64,000 nucleotides of DNA, taken from Streptomyces sp. Ru73. GTDB taxonomy: Bacteria; Actinomycetota; Actinomycetes; Streptomycetales; Streptomycetaceae. The first letter of the stretch is position 1; every line of letters begins with the position of its first letter. Shown here piece by piece: positions 45,297 through 54,987 of this stretch. The notes beneath the pieces are model-generated. The model ran no database searches. It had not been told where the DNA came from and saw only the letters and a list, made by a program, of their open reading frames with translations. Location of the stretch: positions 1 to 64,000 of the forward strand of contig NZ_PQSQ01000034.1 of assembly GCF_002920575.1 (NCBI RefSeq). The letters are read 5' to 3'. The position numbers were made by a program, and so were the translations under genes.

Positions 45297-46550
45297 TCAG
45301 GTCCAGGCCCAGTGCAGCCGGGTCATCCGGTCCCGCCGGTCGGCCCGGTCCAGCCGGTCGATGGTCGCCGTGGACGGCCCGCGGCGGTGCCGGGCCTCGC
45401 GCGCGGCGAACTCCGCGCCGCGCATCGCGCGCAGCGCGTTCCCCCAGGTCAGCCCGGCCAGGTCGGAGAAGGACCAGCCGCGCGAGATCAGCTCGGCGAT
45501 CAGCCGCGGATAGCCGGAGACGTCCTCCAGGCCCTGCGGCCGCCCGTCGGCCGGATCGGTGTCGAACCCGCCGCCGAGGCCGACGTGCTGCGCCCCCGCC
45601 ACGTTCCGTACGTGGTCCAGGTGGTCGGCGACGTCCTCGATGGTCGCGGCGCCCACCGGCCCCGCGACCCGCTGCGGCGCGAAGGTGACCATGCAGATGC
45701 CGCCGTTGCGGGGCAGCTGCGCGAGCACGTCGTCGGGGACGTTGTACCGGTGGTTGGTCAGGTTCCGGGCGGCCGAGCGGTGCAGGAAGACCGGCGCCTT
45801 GGTGATGCCCAGCGTGTGCCGCATCGTGTCGTGCGAGGCGTACGAGAGGTCGATGAGCATCCCGAGGCGGTTCATCTCCCGGACCACCTCCTCGCCGAAG
45901 GCGGTGAGGCCGCCCGCGCACGGGGTGTCGGCCGCCGCGTCCGCCCACGGGGTGTTGCGGTCCGGCGTCAGCAGCATCGAGCGGACGCCGAGGGTGTGCA
46001 GGGCGCGCAGCGCGCCGAGCGAGCTGTCGATGATCTGGCCGCCGGCCGAGCCGAGCAGGCAGGCGATGCGGCCGCGGTTGCGGCACTCGGTGACGTCGTC
46101 GGCGGTCATCGCCAGCCGCAGCGCCTCGGGGTAGGCCCGCACCAGCTGGTGCACGAAGTCGATCTGTTCGAGCGTGGCGCTGATGGCGTGGTCGCCGCTG
46201 AGCGCGGTCGGCACCTGCACCGACCAGAACTGCGCGCCCACCCGGCCCTGCTGGAGCCGCGGGATGTCGGTGCTGACGGCGGGTTCGCCGTATTCGAGGT
46301 CGTAGTAGTGACCCGGTGTCAGGTCATCGCCGTGGTGCAGCCGCAGGGCCCACGGCAGGGCGTTGTGGCCGTCGAAGACGGGGTGCGCGGCGAGCAGCGC
46401 GTGCGCGCGGGAGAGCGGGTCCCGGCGCAGCGGCGGGTCGGCGGGGCGCCCGAGCGTTCCGTACGGGGAGTGGGCGTCCTCGGCGGCGCCGAGATCCCCG
46501 GCGGCACCGGTGAGGTCTGCGGCTTCCAGATCGGGGGCGAGGTCGGCCAT
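45297..46550 (-). CDS. M19 dipeptidase paralogue lacking catalytic residues
   Basis: 417 residues from ATG 46550 with AGGAG upstream. Overall it aligns end to end with the dipeptidase at 46742-47920, but the active site is degraded. HND becomes H62-N-A64; the bridging Glu is Ala169 (GSAGGQ versus GAEGGH); the His of LTH is Pro196; the SH ligand is Tyr237 (DLSYAS); the Arg is Tyr269; and the catalytic Asp of GGDYDG is Gly328. Only His62 and His257 remain. The fold probably persists without peptidase activity. It has an N-terminal extension of ~45 residues and sits behind its own promoter region after a terminator. Confidence 0.88.
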   Translation of the reverse strand: MADLAPDLEAADLTGAAGDLGAAEDAHSPYGTLGRPADPPLRRDPLSRAHALLAAHPVFDGHNALPWALRLHHGDDLTPGHYYDLEYGEPAVSTDIPRLQQGRVGAQFWSVQVPTALSGDHAISATLEQIDFVHQLVRAYPEALRLAMTADDVTECRNRGRIACLLGSAGGQIIDSSLGALRALHTLGVRSMLLTPDRNTPWADAAADTPCAGGLTAFGEEVVREMNRLGMLIDLSYASHDTMRHTLGITKAPVFLHRSAARNLTNHRYNVPDDVLAQLPRNGGICMVTFAPQRVAGPVGAATIEDVADHLDHVRNVAGAQHVGLGGGFDTDPADGRPQGLEDVSGYPRLIAELISRGWSFSDLAGLTWGNALRAMRGAEFAAREARHRRGPSTATIDRLDRADRRDRMTRLHWAWT

Positions 46551-46653
46551 TTCGGAACTCCTGGATCGGTGGCAGTAGGGCCACCGTGACACGGGAGATC
46601 CACTAGTTCGCGGTGAGTGATGCGTACGGGGCATCTTGCACTCGGACATGCGT

Positions 46654-46687
46654 CCGGGGGTGTCGGCCGAACGGCCGACACCCCCGG
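46654..46687. terminator. Terminator between the two M19 genes
   Basis: A perfect 16-base-pair stem with a 2-base loop (CCGGGGGTGTCGGCCG and complement). It ends the purK-purE-dipeptidase unit, so the degenerate paralogue is likely transcribed separately. Confidence 0.85.
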
Positions 46688-46741
46688 CGAATGGGTCAGT
46701 TCGCGCGGCTGCCCGCGCCCCGGCCGGGACCTGACCGGTCC

Positions 46742-47920
46742 TCAGCCGTCCAGCTGCTCGATCGTCGCGTTCGACGGGCCGCGCCGCTCCTGGAGGCCGC
46801 GGGCCACGTCCTCCGCGTCGCGGAGCGTACGGACCGCGTTCTGCCAGGTGAGCTTGGCGAGGTCGGCCTCGGACCACTTGCGGTCCAGCAGCTCCGCGAT
46901 CAGGTTCGGGTAGCCCGCGACGTCGGCGAGGCCGTCCGGGGTGAAAGCGGTGCCGTCGTAGTCGCCGCCGATGCCGATGTGGTCGACGCCGGCGACCTCG
47001 CGCATGTGGTCGAGGTGGTCGGCGACGGTGGCGGCGGTGGCCACCGGGCGCGGGTGCGCCGCCTCGAAGGCGCGCTGCACCTTCATGCCGGCCTCGGTGG
47101 TGTCCAGGTGGTGCAGGCCGTGCGCGCGCATGTTCTCGTCGGCGCGCCTGGTCCACTCCCCGGCCTCGGGCAGCACGAACTTCGGCACGAAGGTGGCCAT
47201 CGCGACGCCGCCGTTGGCGGGCAGCTGGGCCAGCACGTCGTCGGGGATGTTGCGCGGGTGGTCGCAGACGGCGCGCGCCGAGGAGTGCGAGAAGACCACC
47301 GGCGCCTCGCTGACCCGCAGCGCGTCCCGCATGGTGTCGGCGGAGACGTGGCTGAGGTCGACGAGCATGCCGAGCCGGTTCATCTCCCGGACGACCTCCT
47401 CGCCGAAGGCGGTGAGGCCGCCGTGGCGCGGCTCGTCGGTCGCCGAGTCGGCCCAGGCGATGGTGTCGTTGTGGGTCAGCGTCAGGTAGCGCACGCCGAG
47501 CGCGTACAGGGCGCGCAGGGTGGCCAGCGAGCAGTGGATGGAGTGGCCGCCCTCGGCGCCCATGAGGGAAGCGATCCTCCCCTCGGCGCGGGCGGCCTCC
47601 ATGTCGTCGGCGGTGAGCGCGCGCCGCAGGTCGCCCGGGTAACGGTCGATCAGCTGCCGTACGCAGTCGACCTGCTCCAGGGTGGCGCTGACCGCCCGGT
47701 CGCCGTCGTAGTCCGAGCGCACGTACACCGACCAGAACTGCGCGCCGACGCCGCCCGCGCGCAGCCGGGGGATGTCGGTGTGCAGGTGCGCGGACTGGTC
47801 GGCCGCGATGTCGCGCCGGTCCAGGTCGTAGCGGACCTGCTCGCGCAGCGCCCAGGGCAGGTCGTTGTGGCCGTCGACGACGGGCCAGCGGGCCAGCAGC
47901 TCCCGGGCCGCCTCGCTCAC
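46742..47920 (-). CDS. Membrane-dipeptidase (M19) family enzyme
   Basis: 392 residues from ATG 47920, overlapping the purE stop by four bases. It hydrolyses dipeptides, often those with a D-residue at the C-terminus, using two zinc ions. Ligands: His18 and Asp20 (DGHNDLP), bridging Glu123 (GAEGGH), His191 (DLSHVS) and His212 (FSHSSAR). His150 (LTHND), Arg223 and Asp320 (GGDYDG) are the substrate and proton-handling residues. These numbers equal those I recall for S. coelicolor Sco3058, the solved bacterial relative of human renal dipeptidase. No signal peptide is seen, so it is cytosolic. Confidence 0.95.
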   Translation of the reverse strand: MSEAARELLARWPVVDGHNDLPWALREQVRYDLDRRDIAADQSAHLHTDIPRLRAGGVGAQFWSVYVRSDYDGDRAVSATLEQVDCVRQLIDRYPGDLRRALTADDMEAARAEGRIASLMGAEGGHSIHCSLATLRALYALGVRYLTLTHNDTIAWADSATDEPRHGGLTAFGEEVVREMNRLGMLVDLSHVSADTMRDALRVSEAPVVFSHSSARAVCDHPRNIPDDVLAQLPANGGVAMATFVPKFVLPEAGEWTRRADENMRAHGLHHLDTTEAGMKVQRAFEAAHPRPVATAATVADHLDHMREVAGVDHIGIGGDYDGTAFTPDGLADVAGYPNLIAELLDRKWSEADLAKLTWQNAVRTLRDAEDVARGLQERRGPSNATIEQLDG

Positions 47921-48456
47921 TTGCCGCCCCCGAAGCCGAAGCCCTCGTTGCCCGCGACCTTGTTCCGCAGCCGCTTGCCCTTCTCGGTGGCCTGGTCGTT
48001 CAGCTCCTGCTGGAATTCGCGCATCCGCTCCTGCAGCTCCGCGTCGTGCGCGGCCAGCATCCGGGCGGCGAGCAGCCCCGCGTTGCGGGCGCCGCCGACG
48101 GAGACCGTGGCGACCGGCACGCCGGCCGGCATCTGCACGATGGAGAGCAGCGAGTCCATGCCGTCGAGGTACTTCAGCGGCACGGGCACGCCGATGACCG
48201 GCAGCGGGGTGACCGAGGCCAGCATGCCCGGCAGGTGAGCGGCTCCCCCGGCGCCCGCGATGATCGCCTTCAGACCGCGGCCCGCGGCCTCCTCGCCGTA
48301 CGCGACCATCTCGCGCGGCATGCGGTGCGCGGAGACGACGTCGACCTCGTAGGGGATGCCGAACTCGTCGAGGGCCTGGGCCGCGGCCTCCATGACGGGC
48401 CAGTCGGAGTCCGAGCCCATGACGATGCCGACCAGGGGGGAGCTGCTCTCGCTCAT
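47917..48456 (-). CDS. purE: N5-carboxyaminoimidazole ribonucleotide mutase
   Basis: Class I PurE: moves the carboxylate of N5-CAIR to carbon 4 in purine synthesis. 179 residues. Motifs: [31 protein letters not shown], and [15 protein letters not shown] with the catalytic His. The start overlaps the purK stop (ATGA) and its own stop overlaps the dipeptidase start, so three genes are translationally coupled. The C-terminal Gln/Lys/Gly tail is slightly longer than in E. coli. Confidence 0.97.
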   Translation of the reverse strand: MSESSSPLVGIVMGSDSDWPVMEAAAQALDEFGIPYEVDVVSAHRMPREMVAYGEEAAGRGLKAIIAGAGGAAHLPGMLASVTPLPVIGVPVPLKYLDGMDSLLSIVQMPAGVPVATVSVGGARNAGLLAARMLAAHDAELQERMREFQQELNDQATEKGKRLRNKVAGNEGFGFGGGK

Positions 48457-49592
48457 TCGGTGATCGTTCCTCGCAGGTAGCCGGCGGCGTGCGCGGCGCG
48501 CTCGCGCACGTCGGCCAGGTCGTCGCCGTAGGTGTTGACGTGCCCGACCTTACGGCCCGGCTTCACGTCCTTGCCGTACATGTGGATCTTCAGCTGCGGG
48601 TCCCGTGCCATGCAGTGCAGGTACGCGCTGTACATGTCGGGGTAGTCGCCGCCGAGCACGTTGGCCATCACGGTCCACTCGGCGCGCGGGCGCGGGTCGC
48701 CCAGCGGCAGGTCCAGGACCGCGCGGACGTGGTTGGCGAACTGCGAGGTGACGGCGCCGTCCTGGGTCCAGTGGCCGGAGTTGTGCGGGCGCATGGCCAG
48801 CTCGTTGACCAGGATGCGGCCGTCGGCGGTCTCGAAGAGCTCGACCGCGAGGTGCCCGACGACGTCCAGCTCCTTGGCGATGCGCAGCGCCAGCTCCTGG
48901 GCCTGTGCCGACAGCTCCTCGGAGAGGCCGGGCGCGGGCGCGATCACCGTGTCGCAGACGCCGTCGACCTGGATGGACTCCACGACCGGGTACGCGACGG
49001 CCTGGCCGTGCGGGGAACGAACGATGTTGGCGGCCAGCTCGCGGGTGAAGTCGACCTTCTCCTCGGCGAGAACCGGCACCCCGGCGCGGAACGGCTCCTC
49101 GGCGTCCTTGGAGGATCGTACGACCCATACGCCCTTGCCGTCGTAGCCCCCGCGGACGGTCTTGAGGATGACCGGGAAACCGTCACCCTCCGCCGCGAAG
49201 GCCGCCACGTCCGCCGGGTCCGAGACGATGCGGTGGCGCGGGCACGGCGCACCGATCTCGGTGAGCTTCGCCCGCATCACGCCCTTGTCCTGGGCGTGCA
49301 CCAGCGCGTCCGGGCCGGGGCGCACGGGGATGCCGTCCGCCTCCAGGGCCCGTAGGTGCTCGGTGGGAACGTGCTCGTGGTCGAAAGTGATCACGTCGCA
49401 GCCGCGCGCGAACGCGCGCAGGGTCTCCAGGTCGCGGTAGTCGCCGACGACGACGTCGCCGACGACCTGCGCAGCGGAGTCCTGCGGGGTGTCACTGAGG
49501 AGCTTGAACCTGATGCCGAGGGGGATGCCTGCCTCGTGGGTCATACGAGCCAGCTGTCCGCCGCCGACCATGCCGACTACCGGAAACGTCAC
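48453..49592 (-). CDS. purK: N5-carboxyaminoimidazole ribonucleotide synthetase
   Basis: ATP-grasp enzyme that makes N5-CAIR from AIR, ATP and bicarbonate, feeding PurE. I use the GTG at 49592 (379 residues), where conserved sequence begins with [15 protein letters not shown]; no strong Shine-Dalgarno precedes it, so it may be leaderless. Other blocks: [49 protein letters not shown] and [18 protein letters not shown]. First gene of the purK-purE-dipeptidase operon, divergent from the inhibitor-like gene at 49729. Confidence 0.96.
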   Translation of the reverse strand: MTFPVVGMVGGGQLARMTHEAGIPLGIRFKLLSDTPQDSAAQVVGDVVVGDYRDLETLRAFARGCDVITFDHEHVPTEHLRALEADGIPVRPGPDALVHAQDKGVMRAKLTEIGAPCPRHRIVSDPADVAAFAAEGDGFPVILKTVRGGYDGKGVWVVRSSKDAEEPFRAGVPVLAEEKVDFTRELAANIVRSPHGQAVAYPVVESIQVDGVCDTVIAPAPGLSEELSAQAQELALRIAKELDVVGHLAVELFETADGRILVNELAMRPHNSGHWTQDGAVTSQFANHVRAVLDLPLGDPRPRAEWTVMANVLGGDYPDMYSAYLHCMARDPQLKIHMYGKDVKPGRKVGHVNTYGDDLADVRERAAHAAGYLRGTITE

Positions 49593-49728
49593 GTCTTCAG
49601 GGTATCCGCTCCGGCCGACCGTTCCCGGCCACCCCTTGGAGGATCCTCCGACACCGGACATTCCGCACCTCTGTACGAGCCGCCACCGGACGGTAGGCTC
49701 ATCGCACGCGCGGACCGGGGGAGGACGC

Positions 49729-50172
49729 ATGGAGGGCACCGACGGCATATCGACGCCGTCCCGCAGGATCGGCATAGCGGTCGCGGTGACCGCCCTCCTG
49801 GTGGCCGTGTACTCCCTGATCGCCGTGCTCACCGCGGGCCCCGAGGTGTACGGGCCGCAGGACACCGTCATCTCCGTCTCGCCCGGGGAGCGCTTCGTCA
49901 TAGAGCTGGACGACAACCCCAGCACCGGCTACCGCTGGAGCATCGAGTCCCCGGCGCCCGACCCGGACGTCCTCAAGCCGGCCGGCAGCCACTACGACGC
50001 CGACGAGCCGGTGGTGACCGGCTCCGGCGGCACCCGCTACCTGGAGTTCCAGGCGGTCCGCGCGGGCCGCACCGAGCTGGCCCTGCGGCACTGCTTCCAG
50101 TGCGGCACCGGGCAGGCCGACCCGGACCGCGGCGGCGAGCAGCTCGCCTTCCGCGTCACGGTGACCGACTGA
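49729..50172 (+). CDS. Membrane-anchored chagasin-like (I42) protease-inhibitor domain protein
   Basis: 147 residues from ATG 49729 with GGGGGAGGA upstream. One N-terminal membrane helix (about 14-36) would anchor an extracytoplasmic domain. That domain carries two of the three chagasin-family loops: NPSTGYRW (residues 63-70, the NPTTG loop) and GSGG (98-101). It also has the beta-strand pattern VISVSPGERFVIELDDNPSTGY. Family members block papain-like cysteine peptidases. The third (RxPW) loop is not obvious, and the end has an HCFQCGTG Cys pair. Target peptidase unknown. Confidence 0.75.
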   Translation: MEGTDGISTPSRRIGIAVAVTALLVAVYSLIAVLTAGPEVYGPQDTVISVSPGERFVIELDDNPSTGYRWSIESPAPDPDVLKPAGSHYDADEPVVTGSGGTRYLEFQAVRAGRTELALRHCFQCGTGQADPDRGGEQLAFRVTVTD

Positions 50173-50324
50173 CGGACCGCGGTGACGGGCCGGTCACCGC
50201 CCGTCCGGGGTGGCGCGAGGGCCACGGGCGGGCGGCAGGCGCGCTGGTTAGCATGAGTGGGCGGCGGGGCCGCCGACCACGGCCCGCCGGACACGACGCC
50301 GTCACGGGGAGCTGAGCCACCACC

Positions 50325-50846
50325 ATGTCTGGACGGAGCGCGCTGCGCTCGCGGCTTCGGCTGCTGACCCGTGAGATCGTGAAGTTCGGCGCGGTCGGCG
50401 GGGCCGGCGTGCTGGTCAACCTCGTGGTCTTCAACCTCGTACGGCACACCACCGAGCTGCCCGTGGTGCGGGCCGGGATCGTGGCCACGGTCGTCGCGAT
50501 CCTCTTCAACTACGTCGGCTTCCGCTACTTCACCTACCGGGACCGGGACAAGAGCGGCCGCACCAAGGAACTGGCGCTCTTCGTCTTCTTCAGCGCGGTC
50601 GGCCTGGTGATCGAGAACGGCATCCTCTACGCCGCGACGTACTGGTGCGGCTGGAACACCCCGCTGCAGAACAACGTCTTCAAGTTCCTCGGCATCGGCA
50701 TCGCCACGCTCTTCCGCTTCTGGTCCTACCGCTCCTGGGTCTTCAAGGCGCTGCCGGCCCGGGAGGCCGTGGAGACCGCCGAGGGTTTCCTCGCGGACTC
50801 CGAGGACGCCCCGGCCGGCGCGTCCCGGCGCGGCCCGCGCGCGTAA
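50325..50846 (+). CDS. GtrA-family small membrane protein
   Basis: 173 residues, ATG at 50325. Four hydrophobic helices fill residues ~18-140: EIVKFGAVGGAGVLVNLVVFNLV, AGIVATVVAILFNYVGFRYFTYR, ELALFVFFSAVGLVIENGILYAA and FKFLGIGIATLFRFWSYRSWVF. This is the GtrA pattern. Members are thought to flip undecaprenyl-linked sugars for envelope glycosylation. The tail is Ala/Glu-rich. It converges on the sensor kinase gene across 33 bases. Confidence 0.92.
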   Translation: MSGRSALRSRLRLLTREIVKFGAVGGAGVLVNLVVFNLVRHTTELPVVRAGIVATVVAILFNYVGFRYFTYRDRDKSGRTKELALFVFFSAVGLVIENGILYAATYWCGWNTPLQNNVFKFLGIGIATLFRFWSYRSWVFKALPAREAVETAEGFLADSEDAPAGASRRGPRA

Positions 50847-50879
50847 GGGAACCGGCCGCAGCCCGGGCGGGCCCTCGGC

Positions 50880-52169
50880 TCAGCGCGGCCCGGAGGCCGG
50901 ACCTCGCTCGTCCACGGCACCGCCCGGCCCGTACTGCTCGGACTCCCGGCTGAGGAAGAGCGCGAAGACCGGCGGCTCCTGCTGGAGCAGCTCCAGCCGG
51001 CCGCCGTCCGCCTCCGCCAGGTCCCGGGCGACCGCGAGGCCGAGGCCCGTGGAGTTCCGGCCGCTCACCGTCCGCTCGAAGACCCGGGAGCCCAGGTCGG
51101 GCGGTACGCCGGGGCCGGCGTCGGTGACCTCCACGACGGCCTGGTTGCCGGTGACCCGGGTACGCAGCGCCACCGTGCCGTCACCGTGCATCAGCGCGTT
51201 CTCGATGAGCGTGGCGAGCACCTGGGCCACAGCGCCGGGCGTGCCCACCGCCCGCAGGTGCTTCTTGCCGGAGCGGACGATGGCCCGGCCGGCGCTGCGG
51301 TAGGCGGGCCGCCACTCCTCGATCTGCTGCTTGACGACCTCGTCCAGGTCGAAGGCGACGGCCGAGCCCGAGCGCGGGTCGCGGGAGTTCGTCAGCAGCC
51401 GCTGGACGACGTCGCTCAGCCGGTCGACCTGGCCCAGGGCGATCGTCGCCTCCTCCTTCACCGTCTCCGGGTCGTCGGTGAGGGTGATCTCCTCCAGCCG
51501 CATGGACAGCGCGGTCAGCGGCGTACGGAGCTGGTGGGAGGCGTCCGCGGCGAGCCGGCGCTCGGCGGTGAGCATCCGCGCGATCCGCTCGGCCGAGGCG
51601 TCCAGCACGTCCGCGACCCGGTCCAGCTCCTGCACGCCGTAGCGGCGGTGGCGCGGCCGGGGGTCGCCGGAGCCGAGGCGCTCGGCGGTCTCGGCGAGGT
51701 CGGTGAGCGGCGCGGTCAGCTTGCGGGCCTGGCGCACGGCGAGGACCACGGCGGCGAGGACGGCCAGCGCGGCGACCGCCAGGATGATCAGCAGGGTCCG
51801 GCCGATCTCGGCGCTGACCGCCGAGCGGGGCTCCTCGACGGTGACGGTCTCGCCCCGCTCGCCGTGCACGGTGGTGGCGATGACATCGCCCGAGGGCCGG
51901 TCCCCGATCTCCACCGGCGGATGGCCCGGCACGTCGATCAGGGCGTACCGGTCGGTGGTGATCTGCTCCGAGAGCACCTCGGCGGTGATCTTCTCGCCGC
52001 CGCTCAGCCGGCTCTCCACCATGCCCACCAGCCGTACCGCCTCGGCGCCCACGCTCTCCCGGGCGCCCGCCTGGATGGTGCGGGTCTCCACGATGACGAG
52101 CGAGACGCCGAAGACGGCGATCACGACGAGCACCACGGCGAGCGTGGAGTTGATCAGTCGGCGGCGCAC
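50880..52169 (-). CDS. Two-component sensor histidine kinase
   Basis: 429 residues using the GTG at 52169 after GGAGGGCACC. Two membrane helices (about 7-28 and 124-145) bracket a ~95-residue extracytoplasmic sensor. A HAMP linker (AVRQARKLTAPLTDLAETAERLGSGD) follows, then the dimerisation helix with His212 in ADASHQLRTPLTAL. The ATPase part has TLIENALMHGDG (N box), VTDAGPGVPPDLGSRVFERTV (G1) and STGLGLAVARDLAEADGG (G2). It lies 41 bases after the response regulator gene, its evident partner. The stimulus is unknown. Confidence 0.94.
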   Translation of the reverse strand: MRRRLINSTLAVVLVVIAVFGVSLVIVETRTIQAGARESVGAEAVRLVGMVESRLSGGEKITAEVLSEQITTDRYALIDVPGHPPVEIGDRPSGDVIATTVHGERGETVTVEEPRSAVSAEIGRTLLIILAVAALAVLAAVVLAVRQARKLTAPLTDLAETAERLGSGDPRPRHRRYGVQELDRVADVLDASAERIARMLTAERRLAADASHQLRTPLTALSMRLEEITLTDDPETVKEEATIALGQVDRLSDVVQRLLTNSRDPRSGSAVAFDLDEVVKQQIEEWRPAYRSAGRAIVRSGKKHLRAVGTPGAVAQVLATLIENALMHGDGTVALRTRVTGNQAVVEVTDAGPGVPPDLGSRVFERTVSGRNSTGLGLAVARDLAEADGGRLELLQQEPPVFALFLSRESEQYGPGGAVDERGPASGPR

Positions 52170-52210
52170 GGTGCCCTCCGGGCAGGGTGGGGGAGGCTGC
52201 TGTGGTGGCT

Positions 52211-52891
<681 letters not shown>

Positions 52892-53331
52892 GGCCCGATG
52901 GTAGTCCGACAGGTCACGGCCCCGATGCCCCTCCGGGGGTCCTCGGGTGAGCCCGGGGGTGCGCCTCCCGGTTCCCGGCCCGTGGTGTGACCGTTGTCTC
53001 ACTGTCACCAACCTCAGCTACGCGCGTCGTACAGTGGCTGGAACGTCCGTCGTACAACCCGGGACCTTGGCGCTCATGTGACGTCACGGTCCCTGTTGTG
53101 TGCGGGGCCGGCACGACCGGGCCCGCGGGCAAATGACCTCCTAGACCGGGTCCATCGCACATACACGGGGGCGTGGATTCCGGTGTACGGCCGTCCTGTC
53201 GATTCCTCTCTCCACAGTGGTGTCGCACCTCCCTACCGGGCGTGGGAAGGCGGACGGCACTGCGCCGGTGCCGGTCAGCCGACCCGGGCGCGCAGCCCCA
53301 CCTGTGCGTCCCGATCACCCAAGGATCGACC
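52892..53331. other. Gap between the response regulator and POT transporter genes
   Basis: 440 bases containing both divergent promoter regions. I see no credible small gene. TGACGTCACGGTCC near 53078-53091 includes a TGACGTCA palindrome that could be a regulator site. The long leader before the transporter (~200 bases) has no structure I recognise. Confidence 0.4.
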
Positions 53332-54855
53332 ATGGCGTCCAGCCTGACGAAGGATTCCCCCGGGCAGGGGACCCCTGCCGGCGGCAAGACCTTCTTCGGC
53401 CACCCCCGCGGACTGGCCACCCTGTTCATGACCGAGATGTGGGAGCGCTTCAGCTTCTACGGCATGCGGGCCCTGCTGACGATCTACCTGTTGTCCGGCG
53501 GTCCGGACGGATCGGGCATCCGCGAGGGCGGTCTCGGGTTCAACGCGGCCACCACCACGGCCATCTACTCCATCTACATGGCGATGGTCTACCTGCTGGC
53601 CATGCCCGGCGGCTGGCTCGCCGACCGTGTCTGGGGCCCGCGCAAGACGGTCGCCATCGCGGCGTCGATCATCATGCTCGGCCACCTCTCGCTGGCCGGC
53701 CCGGGCCAGGGCTTCTTCTTCGCCGGCCTGGCGCTGGTGGCGCTCGGCTCCGGTCTGCTGAAGGCCAACATCTCCACGATGGTCGGCCACCTCTACGACG
53801 GGCCGAACGACCCCCGTCGCGACGGCGGCTTCACGATCTTCTACATCGGCATCAACGTCGGTGCCTTCCTCGCGCCGCTCGTCATCGGCACCGTCGGTGA
53901 GAGCCACAACTGGCACCTGGGCTTCGCGCTCGCCGCCATCGGCATGGGCCTGGGCCTGCTCCAGTTCCTGCTGGGCACCAAGCACCTCAGCCCGGAGAGC
54001 AACAAGGTCCCCACGCCGCTCTCCGCCGAGGAGCGCAACTCCTGGCTGCGCAAGGGCCTGACCTGGCTGATCATCGCCGTCGTCTTCTACGGCGTGGTCG
54101 CCTTCACCGGTCACTTCACCCTGAACTGGGCGATGATCCCGCTGGGCGTGCTCGGCATCCTCATCCCGGCCGCCGTGCTGTTCCGCATCAAGCGGGACCG
54201 GGAGCTGTCCCGCGACGACCAGAGCAAGGTGTCCGCGTACATCTGGTTCTTCATCGCCGCCGCGGCCTTCTGGATGATCTACGACCAGGGCGGCTCCACC
54301 GTCCAGGCGTTCGGCACCACCAAGACCTCCGGCGAGCTGTTCGGGCTCTCCTTCCCGACCACCTGGTTCCAGTCGCTGAACCCGATCTTCGTCATGGCGC
54401 TGGCCCCGGTCTTCGCCTGGCTGTGGCTGTGGCTGAACCGGAAGGGCAAGGAGCCCAGCACGATCCTGAAGTTCGCCGCCGGCCTGTTCCTCATCGGCGT
54501 CTCGTTCTTCTTCTTCCTGCTGCCGCTGGCCGTCGCCTCCGACGGCACGAAGGTCAGCCCGATGTGGGTGCTCGGCATCTACTTCATCCAGACCATCGGT
54601 GAGCTGTGCCTCTCCCCCGTCGGCCTGTCGCTGACGACGAAGATGGCGCCGGTGAAGTACGCCAGCCAGATGATGGGCATCTGGTTCCTCGCGAACACCG
54701 CGGGCGACTCCGTCACCAGCCTGCTGTCCATCGGCAACGTCGACATGAGCGGCTCGCGCGCGGTCCTCATCGAGGCCATCCTCGCCGCCCTCGCGGGCTT
54801 CGCGGTCTACATGTTCCGCAAGCAGGTCCGCGCCCGCATGGGCGAGATCCACTGA
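53332..54855 (+). CDS. POT-family proton-coupled peptide transporter
   Basis: 507 residues from ATG 53332, with AAGGA upstream; the longer open frame to 53173 lacks conserved sequence. It imports di- and tripeptides with protons. The signature TEMWERFSFYGMRALLTIYLL (ExxERF motif) is in the first helix. About 14 membrane helices follow, with FYIGINVGAFLAPLVIG (the PTR2 signature) and FIQTIGELCLSPVGLSLTTKMAP near the end. The dipeptidases encoded ~6 kb away could process imported peptides, but they are not in an operon with it. Confidence 0.95.
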   Translation: MASSLTKDSPGQGTPAGGKTFFGHPRGLATLFMTEMWERFSFYGMRALLTIYLLSGGPDGSGIREGGLGFNAATTTAIYSIYMAMVYLLAMPGGWLADRVWGPRKTVAIAASIIMLGHLSLAGPGQGFFFAGLALVALGSGLLKANISTMVGHLYDGPNDPRRDGGFTIFYIGINVGAFLAPLVIGTVGESHNWHLGFALAAIGMGLGLLQFLLGTKHLSPESNKVPTPLSAEERNSWLRKGLTWLIIAVVFYGVVAFTGHFTLNWAMIPLGVLGILIPAAVLFRIKRDRELSRDDQSKVSAYIWFFIAAAAFWMIYDQGGSTVQAFGTTKTSGELFGLSFPTTWFQSLNPIFVMALAPVFAWLWLWLNRKGKEPSTILKFAAGLFLIGVSFFFFLLPLAVASDGTKVSPMWVLGIYFIQTIGELCLSPVGLSLTTKMAPVKYASQMMGIWFLANTAGDSVTSLLSIGNVDMSGSRAVLIEAILAALAGFAVYMFRKQVRARMGEIH

Positions 54856-54879
54856 CGGACCCCCGCTCGCAGCGGATTC

Positions 54880-54911
54880 AGGGCCCCGGCGCCACGGCGC
54901 GCCGGGGCCCT
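54880..54911. terminator. Terminator of the peptide transporter gene
   Basis: AGGGCCCCGGCGC pairs with GCGCCGGGGCCCT (13 base pairs, 6-base loop), then a short T run. Confidence 0.85.
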
Positions 54912-54987
54912 TTCGCGTGTGCCGCCGTTCGGGTGGGGCGCCCGGCGGCCCGGGAGAGCCCCGGCGCGGTGCGGTAACGATCGGCGT

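Noticed and set aside
52914..53429. 171-residue reverse ORF between the response regulator and POT genes
   Set aside because: It overlaps the true transporter start and has low-information sequence.
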